Below are positions 27,852 to 36,454 of a stretch of DNA of 48,124 nt, piece by piece (the first letter of the stretch is position 1; each line of letters begins with the position of its first letter). The notes beneath the pieces are model-generated. The model saw nothing but the letters and a program-made list of their open reading frames with translations. It was not told where the DNA came from and ran no database searches. The translations under genes and the position numbers were made by a program. Origin of the DNA: Planctomycetota bacterium (lineage in GTDB: Bacteria; Planctomycetota; Phycisphaerae; UBA1845); assembly GCA_024275565.1 (NCBI GenBank), contig JAJRYY010000054.1:1-48124 (forward strand), in the 5' to 3' direction.

Positions 27852-29324
27852 TCATCGTCCGTGCCCTCTTGCTTCGAGGATGAGCTGTGTTCTTATGTCG
27901 AATAATGAGCGTTCGAGTCCGACGGGGTATTCGTGCGGGTGGACGAATCGTTTGACTCCGGCGTGGAACCGGCTGAGCTGCTGTTGGGCGTGCTTTCGGA
28001 TGTCGTGGATGTTGGGTCTTTTGTAGACGGTGCGTCCGGTGCGCATGATCGGGACGAGCAGGTCGGTGTGTTTTGCGTCTGGCGGGATGATTTTTCTGCG
28101 GGTCATGTCCATGGGGTCCACGATTTCCCGTTGGTCGGTGACTCCTGTTGGGACGTCGTAAATCATGTCCGCGATGAATTCGTCGTCGAGAGTGAATCGT
28201 CGGATCTGCTGGATGCCAGGGTTTGACACTTTGAGCGATTGCTCTGAAAGCTTCACTTTATATTGCCATGTATGGTCTGGTTTTCGGACTGCGGAGAGCT
28301 TGTAGACGCCGCCCATGGCTGGCTGATCGTATGCGGTAGCGAGTTTTGTTCCGACGCCCCAGATTCCGATGGTCGCCCCTTGTGTTTTGAGGCTTGCGAT
28401 GATGTGTTCGTCGAGATCGTTGCTTGCGATGATGTGCGCGTCTGGAAATCCTGCGTCGTCGAGCATGCGTCTTGCTTCGATGCTCAGGAATGCGAGGTCG
28501 CCGGAGTCGAGGCGGATGCCGATGAGTTCGTGGCCTGTTGCTCTGAGGCGTTTTCCGACTTCGATTGCTCGCTGGACGCCTGGGAGTGTGTCGTAGGTGT
28601 CCACGAGGAAGACGCAGTTGTTTGGCATTGCGTTGGCGTATTGTTCGAAGGCTTCGATCTCGGTGTCGAAGCACATGACCCAGGAGTGGGCATGTGTGCC
28701 TTTTACGGGGATGTCGAAGTATTTTCCTGCGAGGACATTTGATGTGGCAGAACAGCCGCCGATGTATGCTGCTCTGCTTGCTGCCAATGCTCCGTCGATT
28801 CCCTGTGCGCGTCGCAGGCCGAATTCGAGGACGGGGTCTCCGCCGGTTGCGAGGCAGATTCGTGCTGCTTTTGTGGCGATGAGGGTCTGGAAGTTGATGA
28901 TGTTCAGGAGCGGGGTTTCGAGGATCTGACAGGGGATGATGTTTCCTCGGACGCGGACGAGGGGTTCGTGTGGGAAAACGGTCGTTCCCTCGGGTATCGC
29001 GTCTACGTCGCAGTCGAATTTCAGCGTGCCGAGGTATGTGAGGAAATCCTCTTCAAATAGGGGTTTCTGGTCGTTTCCGGTGAGCGTTGCGAGGTATGCG
29101 AGGTCGTCTGGTGTGAACTGGAAGCGGTCGAGGAAGTCGATGACGTGTTCGAGGCCACACGCGATGCTGACCCCCCCACCGAAAGGGTGCTGCCTGAAGA
29201 AGAGGTGGAAGACTGTTTCCCGATTTGCGACGCCGGATTTCCAGTATCCGTAGGCCATCGTGAGTTGATAGAGATCTGTGAGCAGTGCGAGTGATCCGTT
29301 GTATAGCGATGTTGGTGGTTTCAA
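27852..29324 (-). CDS. pncB: Nicotinate phosphoribosyltransferase
   Basis: 490 residues. Makes nicotinate mononucleotide from nicotinate and PRPP with ATP, in the Preiss-Handler route of NAD salvage. Family features: LLTDLYQLTMAYGYWKSG at the N-terminus, LEFGLRRAQGIDGALAASRAAYIGG, GTHAHSWVM with the histidine (211/213) that is phosphorylated in this family, GIRLDSGDLAFLS and GVGTKLATAYDQPAMGGVYKL. Length is normal. Start is TTG 29324 with GGAGAGG just upstream. It lies 60 bp downstream of the M28 peptidase gene on the same strand, so it may be the last gene of a three-gene transcript. Confidence 0.95.
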   Translation of the reverse strand: MKPPTSLYNGSLALLTDLYQLTMAYGYWKSGVANRETVFHLFFRQHPFGGGVSIACGLEHVIDFLDRFQFTPDDLAYLATLTGNDQKPLFEEDFLTYLGTLKFDCDVDAIPEGTTVFPHEPLVRVRGNIIPCQILETPLLNIINFQTLIATKAARICLATGGDPVLEFGLRRAQGIDGALAASRAAYIGGCSATSNVLAGKYFDIPVKGTHAHSWVMCFDTEIEAFEQYANAMPNNCVFLVDTYDTLPGVQRAIEVGKRLRATGHELIGIRLDSGDLAFLSIEARRMLDDAGFPDAHIIASNDLDEHIIASLKTQGATIGIWGVGTKLATAYDQPAMGGVYKLSAVRKPDHTWQYKVKLSEQSLKVSNPGIQQIRRFTLDDEFIADMIYDVPTGVTDQREIVDPMDMTRRKIIPPDAKHTDLLVPIMRTGRTVYKRPNIHDIRKHAQQQLSRFHAGVKRFVHPHEYPVGLERSLFDIRTQLILEARGHGR

Positions 29325-29384
29325 TGTGCCTCTCCGAGAAAGCCCAGGCTGCGTGATGTCAGGCCGTGATTATCATGGGCGATT

Positions 29385-30677
29385 CTATGGTGCGTCGCCG
29401 ATGCGTTCCTCCATGTCCGCCAGGACATACGCTACCGTTGCCAGCATGGCGACGTTTCTGGACAGGTCGTGGGGATCGATTTTGTCCAGTGTGTCGGCGG
29501 GTGTGTGGTGGTAGTGGAAATATGTAGATTGTTCGACTTCGTGCCCCATGACGACCACGTCGTATTGTACCATTGGGCTGACATCTGCTGCGCCTTGGCC
29601 TGGGATGATTTGTCTGGCGCCGAGTGATTCTACCAGCTTCATGATTTCCTGCATCTGGACGACAGCCCGGTCCTGTTTTGCCTTATTATTGCATTTGACG
29701 CCGAATCCGCGTGGGGCGAAGCAGCCACTGTCGGATTCGATGGCAGCGACGTGATTCAGCATCTGTGACTGGTGATTTTTGGCGTATTGTTTTCCGCCGC
29801 CGAGTCCGTTTTCCTCGTTGGTCCACAGGACGACCCGGATTGTGCGACGGGGGATGAGGTTTAATTGCTTCAGTATCCGGGCAGCTTCCATCGCGAGGAT
29901 GCACCCACATGCGTCGTCGTGTGCTCCCTGTCCTACATCCCAGGAGTCGATGTGTCCGCCGATTACGACGATTTCTTCGGGGCGTTCTCTGCCGATGATC
30001 TCACCGATGACGTTGGCAGATTCGACAGGGGCGTGGTTTTTCGCTTCCATTTTGAGGGTGACGGAGACCGGGATTCTGCGTTCGACCAGTCTTGCGATCA
30101 TGGAGGCATCTTCGACGGTGAGCGCTGCTGCTGGTATTTTATTCGCGACGTCGCCATACCGCATGCTGCCGGTGTGGGGTGTGCGGAGGCTGCCGGCGGT
30201 GACAGATCGGACGAGGCAGGCGGTCGCACCCATCTCGGATGCAAGGCGTGCGCCGTGGACGCGGTATTTGACGCTGCTGCCATATTGCGTCCCGTGCGAA
30301 GGATCGAAGGGCGGCATTGGATTGTTGAACAGCACGATTTTGCCGCGGATTGCATCGCTTCCGAGGGATGTCAGGGATTCTTCGCTGTCGACGACAACGA
30401 CCTCGCCGGTGATGCCCTCTGGTGGTGTGCCTACCGAACCCCCGAGTCCCAGCATGACGAGCGACTCATGTCGCGGTGCGATCAACTCGAGTGATTCTTC
30501 ACCTCGAACCCATCTTGGGACCGTGACGGGTTCGAGGCGGACATTTTGGAGCCCGTCGCCTCGCATGCGTTCTGCTGCCCAGAGGATGGCTTGCTCGAGC
30601 TGGGGTGATCCACTGAGCCGGTGCCCGATGCCGTCGCAGAGTTCTTCCATTTTTCGCCACGCATGGTTGCCACCCAT
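29385..30677 (-). CDS. M28 family zinc aminopeptidase, mature part; signal peptide separated by a stop codon
   Basis: 430 residues from ATG 30677. All metal ligands of the M28 family are visible: GGHIDSWDVG (His242, Asp244), AHDD (254/255), NEENG (Glu288/289), ESDSG (Asp316) and HHTPADTLD (His391). A protease-associated domain insert is likely around 85-200 (GEVVVVDSEESL). Such enzymes cleave N-terminal residues outside the cytoplasm, yet this frame has no signal peptide. The same frame, read upstream, continues 34 more codons (EQRYRPVADRIIS) to a TAA at 30780-30782, and beyond that a perfect signal peptide. The original gene therefore probably began at 30857. Whether a cytoplasmic form starting at 30677 is made is unknown. 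Confidence 0.88.
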   Translation of the reverse strand: MGGNHAWRKMEELCDGIGHRLSGSPQLEQAILWAAERMRGDGLQNVRLEPVTVPRWVRGEESLELIAPRHESLVMLGLGGSVGTPPEGITGEVVVVDSEESLTSLGSDAIRGKIVLFNNPMPPFDPSHGTQYGSSVKYRVHGARLASEMGATACLVRSVTAGSLRTPHTGSMRYGDVANKIPAAALTVEDASMIARLVERRIPVSVTLKMEAKNHAPVESANVIGEIIGRERPEEIVVIGGHIDSWDVGQGAHDDACGCILAMEAARILKQLNLIPRRTIRVVLWTNEENGLGGGKQYAKNHQSQMLNHVAAIESDSGCFAPRGFGVKCNNKAKQDRAVVQMQEIMKLVESLGARQIIPGQGAADVSPMVQYDVVVMGHEVEQSTYFHYHHTPADTLDKIDPHDLSRNVAMLATVAYVLADMEERIGDAP

Positions 30678-30779
30678 GACGGTGGAGATGATGCGGTCAG
30701 CTACCGGGCGGTATCGCTGTTCGAGGGATTTGGATTGAAACTGCGACTGGCTGGCGGTCGAGGTGCCGGGTGTATCGGA

Positions 30780-30857
30780 TTACTCTGCGTGAGAGGCGTG
30801 CATAGATGCGGTTGCGATTGTCAGGGTGATGATCGCTACCAGGCTGGTGTACCGCAT
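30780..30857 (-). pseudogene. Signal-peptide reading frame cut off from the M28 peptidase
   Basis: ATG 30857, with AAAGG six bases before, encodes MRYTSLVAIITLTIATASMH followed by ASHAE and TAA. It is a classic signal peptide with an AXA-type end (SHA), in the same frame as the M28 peptidase. The intervening 34 codons are typical of the family's N-terminal region, so the TAA looks like a single nonsense change. Confidence 0.75.
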
Positions 30858-30931
30858 ATTCAACCTTTCAAATTCTGTCTGTATCTGTCTGTATCTGTCT
30901 ATCATTGCAGGGTCAGTCGACGATCCGGTTG

Positions 30932-32779
30932 CTATTTCTTCTTTGTATGCTGGATCCATTCATTGACGCGTCGTTCCAGAATGTCGAGGGGGATGGAACC
31001 TGAACCAAGGACGACATCGTGGAATGCCCGGATGTTGAATTGTTCGCCAAGTGATTCTTCGGCGCTTGCTCGGAGTTCGCGGATTTTCAGCTCGCCGATT
31101 TTGTAGGCTGTCGCCTGGCCTGGCCAGGAAATGTAACGATCTACCTCACTTCTGATATTCAGTTCGCTGAGTGCGGTGTTTGCCTTCATGAAATCGATCG
31201 CCTTCTGACGCGACCAGCCTCTGGCGTGGATGCCGGGGTCGATGACGAGTCGGCAGGCTCGCCACATTTCGTAGAGGAGTCGTCCGAAATCGTCGTAGGG
31301 GTCGTCATAAAGTCCAATTTCAATTCCCAGTCGCTCGGAGTACAACGCCCACCCTTCACCAAAAGCATCGAACCATGCGTGTTTTCGGAATTCCGGGACA
31401 TTTTCGAGTTCCTGGGCGAGGGCGATCTGGAGGTGATGTCCGGGTACTGCCTCGTGCATCGCCAGCGCGACCATCTCGTATTTCGGGCGTTGTTTCAGGG
31501 CGTATGTGTTGGCCATGAACCATCCGGGCTGGGCGTTTGCGATGGCTCCGTGCTGGTAGTATGCGGTCGTCTGATCTGGAGCCATGAAGGCTGGTATTTC
31601 CTTGACGCCGTAGGGGAGCCTGGGGAGGTTTCCGAAGAATTTTGGGAGATTTGCGTCGATGCGTTTGCATATGTTGCGGTAACCTGCGAGGAGTGCTTGC
31701 GGGTCGGTGTAGTAGAATCGCGGGTCGGTCCGCAGGTAGTGTAGAAATGCGGCGAAAAGTGCATCGTCGTCGATGGTGGAAGCTTCGGGATTGCTGGTCA
31801 GGAAATCGCTTTTTCTGATAACCTCGAGCATTTCCTTTCTGATGCGATTTACCTCGAGATGTCCGAGGTCGTAAATTTCCGATGCGGTCATGTCCGTTGT
31901 TGTAAATTTTCGCAGTAGAAATGTGTAAAATTCATCACCCTCCGGCCAGGTGTCCGCTCCGATGTCGAATCGGCAATTTGGTATGTATTGGCTGACCACG
32001 AAGGATCGATACTTACTCAACAAGTACCAGGCGCCTGCGTGGCCTCTGGTTTCGAATTTTACGCGTAGTTCTTGCTGCAGTTCGGTTGGGATTGAGGATG
32101 GCATGTTGTTGAATGGTTCGAGCAGCATGTCCAGTCCGCCGTCGACCAGGAGTGCGTCAATTTGATCGGGTACACCTTGTAGTGTGATGTCAGGCGGCGT
32201 GCGATTTTCTTCCAGGCCTTGCTTCAGAAGCTTCATCGTCTGTCCCAGCAGGGTGGGTAATTTTCTGAATCGTTTGATGTAGTTTCGGTAGTCGTCGATC
32301 GTCTCAAAACGAATGCCGATCGCCATTTGAGCTATGGTGTGATGCAAGCCGGATCGTGCGTTCAAGGGTGCCAGATATGTGCGGAATCGGTGTTCTTCCA
32401 ATTCGAGGGTGAGCGTCCACTCGAAGAGGTCGTAGTTGAGCTGATCGTCTGCATTCAACGTGGATCGATCGATTTTGTGCAATTGCGAAAGATGGGCCTG
32501 GGTATCGCGGTGCCGTCTATCGATTGTTTTCAGGCTGTAATCTGTGATGCGATCGGCGTTTGCATATTCGCCATGGCGAATGGCTTCGTCGGGGAATTCG
32601 TATCCCCACCAGGTGTGCCGTTGTTCGAACAGTTTGTGCAGAGGTCCGGAGGGTGGTGGATTTGATGTGAGTGGCGGATTTGATGTGCCTGGTGGATTCG
32701 ATGTGCCTGGTGCATCCAACCCAAGCGTTGTTCCCGTCGTCCAGATGCACCATGACACGGCTATGATTTGCCATCGCAC
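30932..32779 (-). CDS. DUF885 family secreted metallopeptidase-like protein
   Basis: 615 residues, GTG start at 32779 with AGGA nine bases before. Signal peptide (IIAVSWCIWTTGTTLG). The DUF885 hallmark is present: AMHEAVPGHHLQ, a HExxxHH-like metal site, followed by FGEGWALYSERLG with a further Glu; SQYIPNCRFDIGA and PGQATAYKIGELKIRELR are also typical. Length is normal. The proteins are probable zinc carboxypeptidases acting outside the cytoplasm. Just after the signal peptide is a low-complexity (P)GTSNPP repeat. The M28 peptidase leader begins 74 bp downstream, so two exported peptidases seem to be co-encoded, perhaps for peptide scavenging. Confidence 0.9.
   Translation of the reverse strand: MRWQIIAVSWCIWTTGTTLGLDAPGTSNPPGTSNPPLTSNPPPSGPLHKLFEQRHTWWGYEFPDEAIRHGEYANADRITDYSLKTIDRRHRDTQAHLSQLHKIDRSTLNADDQLNYDLFEWTLTLELEEHRFRTYLAPLNARSGLHHTIAQMAIGIRFETIDDYRNYIKRFRKLPTLLGQTMKLLKQGLEENRTPPDITLQGVPDQIDALLVDGGLDMLLEPFNNMPSSIPTELQQELRVKFETRGHAGAWYLLSKYRSFVVSQYIPNCRFDIGADTWPEGDEFYTFLLRKFTTTDMTASEIYDLGHLEVNRIRKEMLEVIRKSDFLTSNPEASTIDDDALFAAFLHYLRTDPRFYYTDPQALLAGYRNICKRIDANLPKFFGNLPRLPYGVKEIPAFMAPDQTTAYYQHGAIANAQPGWFMANTYALKQRPKYEMVALAMHEAVPGHHLQIALAQELENVPEFRKHAWFDAFGEGWALYSERLGIEIGLYDDPYDDFGRLLYEMWRACRLVIDPGIHARGWSRQKAIDFMKANTALSELNIRSEVDRYISWPGQATAYKIGELKIRELRASAEESLGEQFNIRAFHDVVLGSGSIPLDILERRVNEWIQHTKKK
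32650..32715. repeat. 18-bp coding repeats in the DUF885 N-terminus
   Basis: Three to four imperfect copies with core GGATTTGATGTG/GGATTCGATGTG read on the plus strand. On the coding strand they give a TSNPP-type repeat just after the signal peptide. Confidence 0.75.
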
Positions 32780-33070
32780 TTTAATTCATCCTCCCAAAAC
32801 GAAACTCAACTGTATGCTGTTTTTCCGATTTTGTGTCCGCCAGAGGTTTTTGCGAGAACAACTCCGGTTCCACCACGATCGAGCTTCCATCACTCTCAAG
32901 CAAAGCGCGCAGCTTGTCCAGCGGCTGGGGAAATTTCGCTTCACATCGGGCATGATTTGGGAATAGAATGGGGGCTGGGCGGAGTTTATGAACTGAACCC
33001 ACTGCTGGATTGGCGGTGGGCTTGCGTGGGCGTGGTTGGCTGTTGGATACAATCGCTATGGATACACCTT

Positions 33071-33655
33071 ATGGATACCACCGTAACGACGTATGCGGGG
33101 AATACTCAGGTTCGTCGAAAAAGCTCAGCTCCAGCCGTCGTTTGTGTCATATTGCTGCTGGCTGGGGTGTATATTGCTTATCAGCGTGTTGGTACCTTTG
33201 CCAACGTTGAGAGAATCGAATTCAACACGAATTTCTCCGGAGGATTTCTTGCTGTTGGGATGACCGATTCTCAACCGGGTTTTGTTCTGCTATCCATGAT
33301 GGGTCGTGAAAAGGTGACGGTCCATGCGGAGCAGTATAAGAACGGTTTGTCGGGAACGTACACGCATGTCCTCGTGACGACGCCGGAAGGCCAGCGTCGA
33401 ATTCGGCTGCGCGATGCAGAAGTGATTCTGATCGATCGGTCCGGGTTATCTGAACACTGGCGCGTCGACTGGACGTTCGACGAGTTCAAGCGTATCAGCA
33501 TGACCGTTGCCTGTGAGGAGCACGACGAACACAGCGGTGAACCCGCGTCCTGCGGTCAACCGTTCCTGCAGCTTGGTCGATTTCTCATGAAAATGCCCGA
33601 ACATCGAGTGCCGGAAGGACTGCTTGCGTTCCTGAAGAATTCTCGGCGTGCGTAG
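33071..33655 (+). CDS. Single-pass membrane protein of unknown function
   Basis: 194 residues from ATG 33071; the frame is open further upstream, but the region before has no protein-like character. One membrane segment at about 21-40 (APAVVCVILLLAGVYIAYQ) precedes a compact beta-rich domain (VERIEFNTNFSGGFLAVGM, GREKVTVHAEQYKNGLSG, RIRLRDAEVILIDRSGLS), likely periplasmic. No family recognised and no clear Shine-Dalgarno sequence. Convergent with galE and divergent from the DUF885 gene. Confidence 0.65.
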   Translation: MDTTVTTYAGNTQVRRKSSAPAVVCVILLLAGVYIAYQRVGTFANVERIEFNTNFSGGFLAVGMTDSQPGFVLLSMMGREKVTVHAEQYKNGLSGTYTHVLVTTPEGQRRIRLRDAEVILIDRSGLSEHWRVDWTFDEFKRISMTVACEEHDEHSGEPASCGQPFLQLGRFLMKMPEHRVPEGLLAFLKNSRRA

Positions 33656-33660
33656 GGATG

Positions 33661-33719
33661 GGATACGACTGTAGCATCTGATTGTGCTACTCCATCTGAT
33701 TGTGCTACTCATCGTATCC
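33661..33719. repeat. Inverted and tandem repeats between convergent genes, possible terminator
   Basis: An 18-bp unit (CATCTGATTGTGCTACTC) is perfectly repeated at 33675-33692 and 33693-33710; the second copy covers the galE stop codon. GTAGCA/TGCTAC (33671-33690) can form a hairpin, and GGATACGA/TCGTATCC (33661-33668, 33712-33719) enclose the whole. A bidirectional terminator is possible, though there is no T-run. Confidence 0.55.
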
Positions 33720-34691
33720 GTCTGGGTGGGATTTATGCCATTTCCAGGCGGATTCGATCACGCCGGTGATGTTGTCGAATTTCGGTGACCAGCCAAGTTC
33801 GGTTTTGATTTTGGTCGGGTCGGCGAACAGTTCGGGGGGATCACCGGGGCGTCGCTCGATCAGCTCCGCAGGGATGGCGTGTCCGGTCACTTTTCGAGCT
33901 GCTTCGATGATGTCCTTGACGCTGGCGGCGTTTCCAGTGCCGACATTGTAGTAGCGGAATTCGCTGGGATTTTGAGTTTCCATGGCTTTCACATGGGCGG
34001 TTCCCAGATCCTCGACGTGGATGTAGTCTCGCAGGCAGGTGCCGTCCGGCGTGGGGTAGTCATCGCCGAAGATTTTGATGGAATCTCGCTGCCCAAGGGC
34101 GACTTGCAATACGAGCGGAATGAGGTGCGATTCCGGGTCGTGGTCTTCGCCGATGGTCGCGTCCGCCGAGGCTCCGGAGGCATTGAAGTATCGCAGGGCG
34201 CAACCACCGAGTCCCCATGCGGTCGCGCAATCGCGCATGGCCCACTCCATTGCGAGCTTGGTGTGTCCGTATGGGTTGATCGGATGCTGGGGCATGTCTT
34301 CGGTGATCGGCATGGATGCGGGTTCGCCATAGGTCGCACAGGTCGAGCTGAACACGAACTTTTTGATGCCCGCGTCCCGCATGATCTGCAGCATTCCGAT
34401 CGTGTTGCCGAAATTGTTTTCGTAGTATTTCAGGGGTTCCCGGACGGATTCGCCCACGTCGAGGAAGGCTGCGAAATGCATCACGCCGTCATATCCACCG
34501 CCGGAAAGTGTGCGGTGAAGCAAGTCTTTGTCGGCAAGATCGCCTACGATGAGGGTTGCCCGGGTATCGACGGCAGCCCGGTGACCTTGTGATAGATTGT
34601 CGTACGCGACCACCTCGTGTCCCGCATCGAGCAACGCCCGCACGGAATGACTTCCCACATACCCTGCTCCACCTGTGACGAATATTTTCAT
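33705..34691 (-). CDS. galE: UDP-glucose 4-epimerase
   Basis: 328 residues, full length for the family. Interconverts UDP-glucose and UDP-galactose with bound NAD, in the cytoplasm, feeding polysaccharide and glycan synthesis. NAD-binding GGAGYVG (7-13), the SSTCATYG strand-loop (115-122), and the catalytic Tyr141/Lys145 pair in YGHTK are intact; LRYFNASGA and the C-terminal ELGWSPKF are typical of GalE. The start is ATG 34691. It lies alone between a convergent membrane-protein gene and an upstream small conserved gene, 57 bp away on the same strand. Confidence 0.95.
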   Translation of the reverse strand: MKIFVTGGAGYVGSHSVRALLDAGHEVVAYDNLSQGHRAAVDTRATLIVGDLADKDLLHRTLSGGGYDGVMHFAAFLDVGESVREPLKYYENNFGNTIGMLQIMRDAGIKKFVFSSTCATYGEPASMPITEDMPQHPINPYGHTKLAMEWAMRDCATAWGLGGCALRYFNASGASADATIGEDHDPESHLIPLVLQVALGQRDSIKIFGDDYPTPDGTCLRDYIHVEDLGTAHVKAMETQNPSEFRYYNVGTGNAASVKDIIEAARKVTGHAIPAELIERRPGDPPELFADPTKIKTELGWSPKFDNITGVIESAWKWHKSHPDGYDE

Positions 34692-34748
34692 AGTGCGTGC
34701 AACCCCATTTTATCAGGTAATCATAGGTACAATCAGGTACAATATTGC

Positions 34749-35021
34749 CTACTCGGTCACAACATCCTCCAGACGGGAGACGCTCATCACCTTGGATCGC
34801 ATGACCAGCACTTTTTTGCGGTTTACGGCGATTCCCTGCACACTCACGTCGTTCAGGTAGGATTCCACCGTTGCGTGTCCAGACCGCTCGTCGTGAACAT
34901 CCGCTGATTCGAGCATAAAACCTGCATCGTTCACTTCGATCAGCGTTCCGATGTACACCACGGGACCGCCGGTGTCCAACACGACGATTTTCGCAATGAA
35001 TGTTTCAAATGGACCTGCCAT
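34749..35021 (-). CDS. Small conserved protein of unknown function
   Basis: 90 residues from ATG 35021, with AGGA eight bases upstream; an open frame extends further back to 35066. It is beta-rich (KIVVLDTGGPVVYIGTLIEV, AGFMLESADVHDER) with a C-terminal VNRKKVLVMRSKVMSVSRLED strand pair, an Sm-like or SH3-like pattern. I believe related proteins with LDT.GP.VYIG and DVHD are common in planctomycetes but no function is known to me. No signal peptide, so probably cytoplasmic. Encoded upstream of galE on the same strand, 57 bp apart. Confidence 0.72.
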   Translation of the reverse strand: MAGPFETFIAKIVVLDTGGPVVYIGTLIEVNDAGFMLESADVHDERSGHATVESYLNDVSVQGIAVNRKKVLVMRSKVMSVSRLEDVVTE

Positions 35022-35160
35022 GGTTTCGTCCTGCCCTCCACAGAATGCCAATACTTGATGTAGCATTCACTGACGCATATAGTCAAGGGGTCCAAACTCT
35101 TTTTCATTCGCCCAGGGGCGATATGGGTGAAATGCCCCGGATACAACTACCCCGGAGTCG

Positions 35161-36177
35161 ATGTTGCCAATGTTCCAAATGATGAACAAGCCGATCATCA
35201 GGGTCGCACTCATTGCCACCGTCTGTTTCATGGTGCCAAGCGATGTTTTTGCGGATTCGGTCGATGATACCTATGCTGAGCGATTCAAGGCGCTGAAGCG
35301 TGACGACCTCCGTGGTCATCTCGAACTCGCGAAATGGGTCCGTGATCAGGACCGCTGGGATCTTGTTTCCCGGTCGTGTACGCATATTCTGCGGCAGGAA
35401 CCCAATCACAAATTCGCCAAGCTTCTCCTGGAGCAGGCCCGTGCGCGTCTTGGCAAAGACGATCGGGATCAGCGGAAGAAACCCAGCTCACGCAAGAGAG
35501 GTGGGAGGTCGCGCAGTGTCGGTGATCCGCCGCGGTTGCTCACCCATGATGAAATCCAGCGTATTCGACGAGCTGAGTTCGAACCCGATATCGATGACCG
35601 TGTGAACATTCGCATCGACCGAAAGATGCTGAAAGCCTTTGCAGAGTCGATGAAGGGGAGTATCGAATTCCCCTATGACAATCGGCGGGATTTTTTCCGG
35701 GATGATCGCGTCGAACAGGCATCCCTCATGCTGCGGCTTGGGAGCAAGCGCCATCGTGAAGGGGTCGGTATTAACGGCGACCCTGAACGGATCAAGGGGT
35801 TTGATCGAACGGTGGTTCCCTATGTGCAGCCAAACTGTGCGACGTCCGACTGCCACGGTGGTGTTCACGCCGGGAAATTTCGCATACTCGGCGGTCGATC
35901 GCTCTCCAACAGTGCGATGTATACGAATTTTTATCTATTGCACGAATATGTCGTGGGTGGCGAAAGATTGATCAATCGGAAAGCACCGGAACGAAGCCTC
36001 CTGCTGACCTATGGGCTCCCCCCCACCAACGACCCGGAGTTCAAGGGGCTGAGTCATCCAGCGCCGAGCGTTGCCGCATTTGAGGATAAAAACGACCCTG
36101 AATACCGCGCCGTACTCAGCTGGCTGAAGTCCCTCGATCTGACGTCTCCGGACTACGGGATCGATCTGAACAAGTAA
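35161..36177 (+). CDS. Secreted protein with CX4CH motif (cytochrome-like)
   Basis: 338 residues; signal peptide in MNKPIIRVALIATVCFMV with cleavage near VFADS. ATGs at 35161, 35170 and 35182 are all possible starts. Residues about 40-100 look like a helical repeat, followed by a basic linker (KKPSSRKRGGRSRS) and a conserved-looking domain with QPNCATSDCHGG. The cysteines 226 and 231 followed by His232 give CX4CH, a spacing unlike the usual CXXCH haem site but reported for some haem proteins; planctomycetes encode many secreted proteins of this type. Haem binding is therefore plausible, not proven. Followed by the palindromic repeat cluster. Confidence 0.78.
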   Translation: MLPMFQMMNKPIIRVALIATVCFMVPSDVFADSVDDTYAERFKALKRDDLRGHLELAKWVRDQDRWDLVSRSCTHILRQEPNHKFAKLLLEQARARLGKDDRDQRKKPSSRKRGGRSRSVGDPPRLLTHDEIQRIRRAEFEPDIDDRVNIRIDRKMLKAFAESMKGSIEFPYDNRRDFFRDDRVEQASLMLRLGSKRHREGVGINGDPERIKGFDRTVVPYVQPNCATSDCHGGVHAGKFRILGGRSLSNSAMYTNFYLLHEYVVGGERLINRKAPERSLLLTYGLPPTNDPEFKGLSHPAPSVAAFEDKNDPEYRAVLSWLKSLDLTSPDYGIDLNK

Positions 36178-36245
36178 CGCCGTGGGGTCGATCTGACACA
36201 AGTAAACCGATATCGTGCTGCTGACACCGGTACAGCGATCCGGCG

Positions 36246-36415
36246 GTGCTTTGCATGTAGCCCAGCCGGGGGCGGCTGGGATCCCACAGCTGGTAGAGGT
36301 TGTGTGCATGGAACGGCCACAGCCGGGGAACGGGTGTGGTGTATTGAACGACCACAGCCGAGGTGCGGGTGTGGTGTACTGAACGGCCACAGCCGAGGGC
36401 GGCTGTGCTACATAC
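36246..36415. repeat. Palindromic repeat cluster (REP-like), copy B, inverted relative to copy A
   Basis: Perfect hairpins at 36261-36280 (CCCAGCCG-N4-CGGCTGGG) and 36388-36407 (CACAGCCG-N4-CGGCTGTG), with two degenerate 35-36 bp units between (about 36316-36386). The 35 bases ending near 36414 match the reverse complement of the unit at 21.7 kb at 33 of 35 positions. Located between the CX4CH protein gene and the 3' end of the next minus-strand gene. Confidence 0.9.
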
Positions 36416-36454
36416 GCCTCACGTTCACATCTCCGCCAAAACTGTCACGGCCCC

